From: Acidobacteriota bacterium
GTDB lineage: Bacteria > Acidobacteriota > Blastocatellia > RBC074
Direction: 5' to 3'
Length of the DNA stretch: 64,000 bases
Assembly: GCA_016710075.1 (NCBI GenBank)
Contig: JADJLO010000003.1
Span: forward strand, 231,173 to 295,172
Shown: piece by piece, positions 58,198-64,000 of the stretch
Layout: the number at the start of each line of letters is the position of its first letter
Position numbering within the stretch: the stretch's first letter is position 1
Made by a program: the position numbers and the translations under genes
Notes under the pieces: generated by a model
What the model saw: only the letters and a program-made list of their open reading frames with translations
Databases searched by the model: none
Told to the model about the DNA's origin: nothing

Positions 58198-58674
58198 TTA
58201 TTCTTCCCTCGATCTGTGTTTCATTGCGGCGCGCGCTTCGCGTTCCTGAGTCTTGCGGGCTTCAGTTTCGCGTTTATCGTAAAATTTCTTGCCTTTGGCG
58301 ATGGCAATCTCGCATTTGATGAGGTTGCCCTTGAAATAGAGTTTGGTTGGCACGAGGGTCAAGCCTTTTTCCTGAACTTTTGATTTAAGCCTGATGATCT
58401 CTTTTTTATGTAGCAGGAGACGGCGGTCGCGTATCGGATCGTGATTCTGCCTGTTGCCGTGGGTATACTGGCTGATGTGAGCATTGAGAAGCCATGCTTC
58501 GCCGTCCTGAATTGTTGCATAGGCGTCTTTCAGGTTGACCCGGCCCGCGCGTGCAGACTTGACCTCGGTTCCGGTCAGTTGTATCCCCGTCTCGTAAGTC
58601 TCGAGGATATGATAGTTGAAATAGGCTTCGCGATTGGTTGTAATAACCTTGATCGCCTCGTTTTTTTCGGCCAT
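58198..58674 (-). CDS. smpB: SsrA-binding protein SmpB
   Basis: RNA-binding protein that delivers tmRNA to stalled ribosomes for trans-translation. The 158 residues have the OB-fold motifs NREAYFNYHILETYETGIQL, TGTEVKSARAGRVNLKDAYA and AWLLNAHISQYTHGNRQNHD, and end with the basic, normally disordered tail (KGKKFYDKRETEARKTQERE), which becomes helical in the ribosome. ATG at 58674. Position between gpsA and pepA on the same strand. No ssrA gene was found in this window. Confidence 0.97.
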   Translation of the reverse strand: MAEKNEAIKVITTNREAYFNYHILETYETGIQLTGTEVKSARAGRVNLKDAYATIQDGEAWLLNAHISQYTHGNRQNHDPIRDRRLLLHKKEIIRLKSKVQEKGLTLVPTKLYFKGNLIKCEIAIAKGKKFYDKRETEARKTQEREARAAMKHRSREE

Positions 58675-58680
58675 TGACCC

Positions 58681-58716
58681 TTTACGTTATCGTTCGTTTC
58701 GTTTACTTCGTAATCT
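58681..58716. repeat. 9-bp ACGAAAYAR array, short single arm (array B8)
   Basis: TCGTTTCGTTTACTTCGTAATCTTCATCTCTC lies in the 42-bp space between gpsA and smpB. Read on the minus strand, it starts AGATTACGAAG immediately after the gpsA stop codon TGA. Confidence 0.75.
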
Positions 58717-59448
58717 TCATCTCTCGGATTTCAGGGGGCGTTCCATCAATTCGATCATCAGTTCGCGGGGGCTCTTTTCTTCGTAGAGCATTTGATATAC
58801 CCCGGAGGCGATGGGCATTTCGACATTCAATCTGGTCGAGAGCAGGTGAGCTGCGCGGGCGGTTTTGACGCCCTCGGCTACCTCGCGCATCTCGCCGGTG
58901 ATCTCTTCGAGTTTGCGGCCGCGTCCGAGTTCAAAGCCGACATGACGGTTGCGCGACAGATTGCCGAAGCAGGTCAGGACAAGATCGCCCATGCCAGCAA
59001 GTCCCGAAAGAGTCTCCGCCCGTCCTCCAAGTTTTACGGCAAGGCGTGTCATCTCTGCCAGGCCGCGCGTCACCAGCGCCGCCGAACTATTGTATCCCAG
59101 CCCGAGCCCGTTGACCGCACCCGTGGCGATGGCCATCACATTTTTGATGGCGGCCGCCGTTTCGACACCGATGACGTCATTGTTGGTATAGATGCGGAAT
59201 CGGCTGGTCGAAAAAGCCTCCTGCACCTTTGTCGCCCACGCAATTGAATGAGACGCCGCGACTATGGCGCAGGGCTCATCGCGCGCGACCTCTTGAGCAA
59301 AGCTGGGGCCGGAAAGCGCGACATATCGCGGCTCGAAATGATCGTGGAGCACATCTCGAATGACCTCCTCCATCCTCATCTGAGTCTCTATCTCAATGCC
59401 CTTAGTGGAATTGACGAAGATCATTTGCGGGCGAAGCAGGCCCAGCAT
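58717..59448 (-). CDS. gpsA: NAD(P)-dependent glycerol-3-phosphate dehydrogenase, C-terminal segment
   Basis: Second part of GpsA, from MLGLLRPQMIFVNSTKGIEI onward. It contains the substrate-binding helices and motifs typical of the family: EPCAIVAASHSIAWATKVQE, the conserved Lys in AAAIKNVMAIATGAVNGLGL with the following Asn, TRGLAEMTRLAVKLGGRAET, and GLAGMGDLVLTCFGNLSRNR (the G-x-G-D-L motif). It ends with a normal C-terminal helix. Joined to the N-terminal segment it gives about 332 residues. smpB follows after 42 bp. Confidence 0.92.
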   Translation of the reverse strand: MLGLLRPQMIFVNSTKGIEIETQMRMEEVIRDVLHDHFEPRYVALSGPSFAQEVARDEPCAIVAASHSIAWATKVQEAFSTSRFRIYTNNDVIGVETAAAIKNVMAIATGAVNGLGLGYNSSAALVTRGLAEMTRLAVKLGGRAETLSGLAGMGDLVLTCFGNLSRNRHVGFELGRGRKLEEITGEMREVAEGVKTARAAHLLSTRLNVEMPIASGVYQMLYEEKSPRELMIELMERPLKSER

Positions 59449-59717
59449 TTTTTTGTAAGTCTCCGGCAGACGTGTGAAGGGATGACGGAGACTACGATTT
59501 CCGCGCCTTCCAAAGCCTCACTCAGGTCACTGGTTGGAGCGATGTTTTCAGGAAAAGGGAAACCGGGCAGGTAGATGATGTTCTCGCGTTTGGTGCGAAG
59601 CAGAGATGCCACCTCATCGCCGCGGGCCCAGAGGCGGACTTCATTGCCCGCCCGCGCCGCAATCAGCGCCAGCGCAGTCCCCCAGCTTCCCGCACCTATG
59701 ATCGCTATCCTGCTCAA
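59421..59717 (-). CDS. gpsA: NAD(P)-dependent glycerol-3-phosphate dehydrogenase, N-terminal segment (frameshifted)
   Basis: Reduces dihydroxyacetone phosphate to sn-glycerol 3-phosphate for phospholipid synthesis. The segment has the nucleotide-binding GAGSWGTALALIAARAGNEV (residues 7-26) and EGAEIVVSVIPSHVCRR. The frame is then lost at a run of seven A (59448-59454 on the plus strand, as T) where KKMLGLL should follow; one more A restores it. The start is a TTG directly after the plsY stop (TAATTG), with GGAG 11 bp before, so the gene is coupled to plsY. Being normally essential, it is more likely a sequence error than a real break, although a run of A can also slip during transcription. 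Confidence 0.9.
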   Translation of the reverse strand: MSRIAIIGAGSWGTALALIAARAGNEVRLWARGDEVASLLRTKRENIIYLPGFPFPENIAPTSDLSEALEGAEIVVSVIPSHVCRRLTKKCWACFARK

Positions 59718-60350
59718 TTATTTTGCCGCTCCAAATTTGCTCTCGGTTCCCGCCATCAGTCGCCGGATATTCTCGTGATGCTTGAGGATGATCAGCCCCG
59801 ATGAAAGACACAGAGCCGCAATCATCGCCGGAAAATTATTCACCGGATGGAACAGATAATGCTGGGCCAGAGTGAACAGCGGCACAATAGCAGCCGCCAG
59901 AATCGAGCCGAGCGAAACGTAGCGCGTCCGCCAGAATATCAGCAGAAAAATCACAAACGCGGCAGCCACGGCCATTGGCAGCAGTGCGATGAAGACACCG
60001 AGTCCCGTAGCCACTCCCTTGCCGGCTTTGAATCCAAGCCAGACGGGGAAACAGTGCCCGACGACGGCAAAAAATCCAGCCCAGGGCGCCAGTTCCGGAT
60101 TGAACCAGCCGACGATCAGGACGGCGGCCATCCCCTTCAATGCGTCGAGCGCGAGAGTCAGGATGCCGGCGGCTTTCCCTGCCTTGCGGCTGACATTGGT
60201 TGCTCCGGTAGCTCCGCTGCCGGTCTCTCGAATGTCGGCGCCGCTTTTGAGCCTGACGATCAGATAACCGAAGGGAATCGAACCGATCAGATAGCCGATC
60301 AGTAAAAGCGCAACCAATGAAAGATTCAAATCAAGCACAATGTCCGCCAT
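59718..60350 (-). CDS. plsY: Acyl-phosphate:glycerol-3-phosphate acyltransferase PlsY
   Basis: Inner-membrane enzyme that starts phospholipid synthesis by acylating glycerol 3-phosphate from acyl phosphate. The 210 residues have the three PlsY motifs: GSIPFGYLIVRLKSGADIRE with the following GSGATGATNVSRKAG, the cytoplasmic loop GHCFPVWLGFKAGKGVATGL, and a late helix-loop segment. Five or so membrane helices span the length. ATG at 60350. The stop is immediately followed by the TTG start of gpsA, whose product makes its acceptor substrate, so the two steps are linked in one operon. Confidence 0.95.
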   Translation of the reverse strand: MADIVLDLNLSLVALLLIGYLIGSIPFGYLIVRLKSGADIRETGSGATGATNVSRKAGKAAGILTLALDALKGMAAVLIVGWFNPELAPWAGFFAVVGHCFPVWLGFKAGKGVATGLGVFIALLPMAVAAAFVIFLLIFWRTRYVSLGSILAAAIVPLFTLAQHYLFHPVNNFPAMIAALCLSSGLIILKHHENIRRLMAGTESKFGAAK

Positions 60351-60395
60351 GGTTTCTTGTCACATTTGTCGTGGTCGTAGTCGTGTTGATCGTCA

Positions 60396-61631
60396 TCAAC
60401 TGATTCTTCGTCTGACGAGATCAAGCGCCGAATTGACCGCAAGAGTTCGGATGAACTGGCGATCACCGGGGAAGATAAGTTTACGCACCGTAGTCTGTGT
60501 GTCGTCGGCCAGGGCGATGTAAACGAGGCCGACGGGCTTTTCTTCTGTTCCGCCGCCGGGGCCGGCAATGCCGGTGATGCCGATTCCGTATGTCGAGTTT
60601 GCCAGCTTGCGGACGCCTTCGGCCATGGCTTTTGCGACGGGTTCGCTGACCGCTCCGTGCTCGATGATCATCGCTTCCGGAACCCCTAGAATGCGGATCT
60701 TCGATTCGTTTGAGTAGCTGACTACGCCTTCAAGGAAATAGTCTGAACTTCCCGAAACTTCGGTTATCTTCCCGGCGACCAACCCGCCGGTGCAGCTCTC
60801 CGCGGTTGAGATCGTGTAACCTCGCGCTCTGAGAAGATCTCCAACAACTTCTTCAAGAGTTTCATCGCGTCGGGAGAAGATGTATTCGCCGAGCACTTCA
60901 TCGAGCTGGCCGCCCAATTCATCAAGCAGCTTTTCCGCGTCGGCGGATTTGCGGGCCTGCGCCGTCAGATGCAACTCGATCTGTCCATCCTTGAATAGAA
61001 TGGTCGTCACAGGGTTCTTGAATTTGAGATAGACCGGAGCGGCGAGTTCATCGGTGCGCGATTCGGTCAGGCCGAAAATGCTGAATTTCCTGCGCAGGAT
61101 GACGAGATCCCCGACACGCTGTTTGAGGACAGGTGCGATCGCCTCATCGAACATCGGCCTCATTTCGCGCGGAGGACCGGGCAGCATGACCACCGTGCAT
61201 TTGCCTTCCTGGATCATCATTCCCGGCGCGGTTCCGTTCCTGTTAGCGAGGATCTCTGCCCCTTCCATCACCAGCGCCTGGCGCGAATTGATCTCGGGCA
61301 TCGGCATGTTGCGCCTGGCGAAGCGAGTTCTGAGGCGCTCGAGAATCTCGTCATTGAGCACCAGATGCCGTTTGAGCACCCGCGCGAATATCTTGCGGGT
61401 AATGTCGTCTTCGGTGGGACCGAGCCCACCGGTCGAAATGATTATCTCGGACCGGCGCAAGGCATCCCGAATGGCCTCTTCCAGTCGCGATTCGTCGTCT
61501 CCGACTACGGTCTTGAGCTTGACGTCGATCCCCAGCGAATTGAGCCTCTCCGTCAACCAGAGGGAATTGGTGTCTACTCGAAACGGCGTCAGCATCTCTG
61601 AGCCGATGGCGATGATCTCAGCGTTAAGCAT
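60396..61631 (-). CDS. cinA: CinA-family protein (NMN amidohydrolase / ADP-ribose pyrophosphatase)
   Basis: Two-domain protein of 411 residues. The N-terminal MoCF-like domain (EIIAIGSEMLTPFRVDTNSL, IIISTGGLGPTEDDITRKIF) corresponds to the COG1058 part. The C-terminal CinA domain (about 255-411) contains the catalytic AESCTGGLVAGKITEVSGSS, the region ESKIRILGVPEAMIIEHGAV and GITGIAGPGGGTEEKPVGLV typical of the nicotinamide-mononucleotide amidase. Such proteins recycle pyridine nucleotides; in some bacteria they are co-expressed with competence genes. ATG at 61631. It precedes plsY on the same strand, with 45 bp between. Confidence 0.95.
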   Translation of the reverse strand: MLNAEIIAIGSEMLTPFRVDTNSLWLTERLNSLGIDVKLKTVVGDDESRLEEAIRDALRRSEIIISTGGLGPTEDDITRKIFARVLKRHLVLNDEILERLRTRFARRNMPMPEINSRQALVMEGAEILANRNGTAPGMMIQEGKCTVVMLPGPPREMRPMFDEAIAPVLKQRVGDLVILRRKFSIFGLTESRTDELAAPVYLKFKNPVTTILFKDGQIELHLTAQARKSADAEKLLDELGGQLDEVLGEYIFSRRDETLEEVVGDLLRARGYTISTAESCTGGLVAGKITEVSGSSDYFLEGVVSYSNESKIRILGVPEAMIIEHGAVSEPVAKAMAEGVRKLANSTYGIGITGIAGPGGGTEEKPVGLVYIALADDTQTTVRKLIFPGDRQFIRTLAVNSALDLVRRRIS

Positions 61632-61637
61632 AAAAGA

Positions 61638-61693
61638 GAGTTTAAAGTTTAAGGTTCAAAGTTTAAAGTGGACTATCTCAGCTTTAAACTTCA
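61638..61693. repeat. AAAGTYY heptamer array, inverted pair (array A8)
   Basis: GTTTAAA and GTTCAAA units at 61638-61670 face a short GCTTTAAACTTCAAGC arm at 61681-61693, filling the 65-bp spacer between the pgpA stop (61697) and the cinA start. Confidence 0.7.
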
Positions 61694-61696
61694 AGC

Positions 61697-62262
61697 TCAC
61701 ATTCTGATCCAGATTAAGAGTGAAAGAATGGTCGCAGCGTAAATCCCCGCAATGATGTCGTCCATCATGACTCCAAGGCCACCTGAGAGTTCCTGCAGCC
61801 CTTTGATCGGATATGGTTTGAAGATATCGAAAAGGCGGAAGAGCAGAAATCCGGCAATCATCCACCAGCGCCAGCTTTCACCGGTGTGCGAGATAAACGG
61901 CGCGATGAAGACGAACGAAATGATCTGGCCGCAGACTTCATCGATGACTATTTGTCCGGAATCCTTTTGATCGAAGATCTTCTCAGCCCGCGTGCCCGAC
62001 CAGATGCCGACGGCGGCGGAAATCATTGCAGCGATTATCAGGGCGTTCTGCAGGACTATGACGTCAGTTTTGAGCCACGCGATCAGTCCGTAGGAGATGA
62101 GCAATCCGACGAGTGAGCCAAATGTGCCCGGGCCGAACGGCATCAGACCAGAGCCGAAGCCGGTCGCAATGAAAAAGGCCAGCGCGTCGACGGGGCCATT
62201 GATCTTCATTGCCCGCCCGCGTTTCTGTCTTGAAAATATTCCGTGGTTTTTTGCGTCTGAGC

Positions 62263-62266
<4 letters not shown>
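61697..62266 (-). CDS. pgpA: Phosphatidylglycerophosphatase A
   Basis: Dephosphorylates phosphatidylglycerophosphate to phosphatidylglycerol at the inner membrane. The 189 residues match PgpA: the first helix region FFIATGFGSGLMPFGPGTFG, the acidic catalytic motif SGQIVIDEVCGQIISFVF, LLFRLFDIFKPYPIKGLQEL and GGLGVMMDDIIAGIYAATIL. The ATG at 62266 overlaps the rimO stop as ATGA, so the genes are translationally coupled. About 18 residues before the first helix are charged and variable; an internal Met at residue 20 is a possible shorter start. Confidence 0.93.
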
Positions 62267-63654
<1,388 letters not shown>

Positions 63655-63694
63655 CTTCCAACTTTCATAAGGGACGGGTTTCCTCGATCTGGGG

Positions 63695-63853
63695 AAGATT
63701 ACGAAACTGACGAAATAAACGAAACAGACGAAAAATTTTCAACTGTTCCATGGACGAGATCTTCCGAATAATTGAAACACCAGATAAAACCAGACATTCA
63801 CGCCCCTTTTTCTTTTTCGTTTGTTTCGTTTATTCCGTCTGTTTAGTAATCCT
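63695..63853. repeat. 9-bp ACGAAAYAR array, inverted pair (array B9)
   Basis: Left arm 63695-63738 (AGATTACGAAACTGACGAAA and onward) and right arm 63807-63853, the latter 2 bp after the helicase stop codon at 63856. The loop differs from those of the other B arrays. Confidence 0.9.
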
Positions 63854-63855
63854 CA

Positions 63856-64000
63856 TTAAATCTTCTCGAGGCCGGCATATTTCTCGATCATCTTTTTCTG
63901 GCCGTAACCGGGGAAGTTGATGGTCAGTTTCGTATTATCGCCATCGCCCTCGCGTTTGACGATCAGCCCCTGGCCGTATTTTGCGTGGCGGACTCGCGTG
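63856..64000 (-). CDS. UvrD/PcrA-type DNA helicase, C-terminal end (partial)
   Basis: The last 47 codons of a minus-strand gene, running off the window. The translation TRVRHAKYGQGLIVKREGDG, then NTKLTINFPGYGQKKMIEKY and AGLEKI matches the C-terminal Tudor-like tail of PcrA/UvrD superfamily I helicases, which binds RNA polymerase in characterised homologues. Identification rests on this tail alone. Confidence 0.8.
   Translation of the reverse strand, partial: TRVRHAKYGQGLIVKREGDGDNTKLTINFPGYGQKKMIEKYAGLEKI

Noticed and set aside
58198..58716. tmRNA (ssrA) gene next to smpB
   Set aside because: No tRNA-like end or tag-coding sequence was seen near smpB or elsewhere in the window.
59421..59460. 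Programmed frameshifting or slippage as the reason for the gpsA break
   Set aside because: A run of seven A could permit slippage, but nine other breaks, several without any slippery run, point to a common technical cause.

Overview
The window looks like chromosome of an Acidobacteriota bacterium, probably class Blastocatellia. The evidence is a Sec-exported TonB-dependent receptor with an N-terminal carboxypeptidase-like domain, a VWFA-related secreted protein and a TIGR03437-type/IPT/CSLREA surface protein, in a moderately GC-rich Gram-negative background. This placement is inference from gene families; no 16S rRNA is present.

Layout. 1-2.8 kb: MacA/MacB-type tripartite export operon, minus strand. 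3-10.8 kb: glycerol kinase, a CPA2 antiporter, class I aldolase, an acetyltransferase, a wax-ester/triacylglycerol synthase and a lipase-like hydrolase. 10.9-21.6 kb: an Omp85-type outer-membrane protein, an unrecognised all-beta protein, a SulP transporter and a very large beta-rich surface protein, closed by a terminator and tRNA-Lys(CUU). 21.9-32 kb: a solitary Flp pilin, a coiled-coil protein, folD, coaE, an aldo-keto reductase, an amino-acid permease next to a TonB-dependent receptor, and a small conserved protein. 32-37.7 kb: an MFS exporter, an NtrC-type regulator with its membrane histidine kinase, and a small exported protein. 37.8-43.7 kb: an ATP-grasp ligase, a GCS2 carboxylate-amine ligase and a membrane-anchored NB-ARC/TPR (STAND) protein. 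43.8-51.3 kb: M1 aminopeptidase, an NHL-repeat/M23-like fusion, a YihY membrane protein and a VWA protein. 52.2-56.3 kb: a PhaR-type regulator divergent from an SDR, acyl-CoA ligase and four-repeat phasin-like cluster. 56.5-64 kb: housekeeping genes pepA, smpB, gpsA, plsY, cinA, pgpA, rimO and the end of a UvrD/PcrA helicase, all minus strand.

Two features run across the window. First, at least ten apparent single-base frameshifts split nine genes (macA twice, antiporter, sulP, surface protein, coaE, aldo-keto reductase, M1 peptidase, NHL/M23 protein, gpsA). Nine of the ten look like a missing base, and coaE and gpsA are normally essential, so most are probably sequencing or assembly errors. 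Split genes are listed by open segment.

Second, many intergenic spaces carry simple arrays of three families: a 7-bp AAAGTYY unit, a 9-bp ACGAAAYAR unit and a 7-bp GAATGRN unit. Most are inverted pairs able to form very long stems, and their outer ends often touch a stop codon. In places they run into coding sequence and supply C-terminal tails or, apparently, a signal-peptide core. A separate MITE-like family (two full copies plus one isolated end) carries terminal inverted repeats and internal REP-like palindromes. These repeats are the least explained structure here. The most interesting protein-level candidates are the ATP-grasp/GCS2 pair, the membrane STAND protein, the phasin-like locus without a polymerase, and the Omp85/beta-protein pair.
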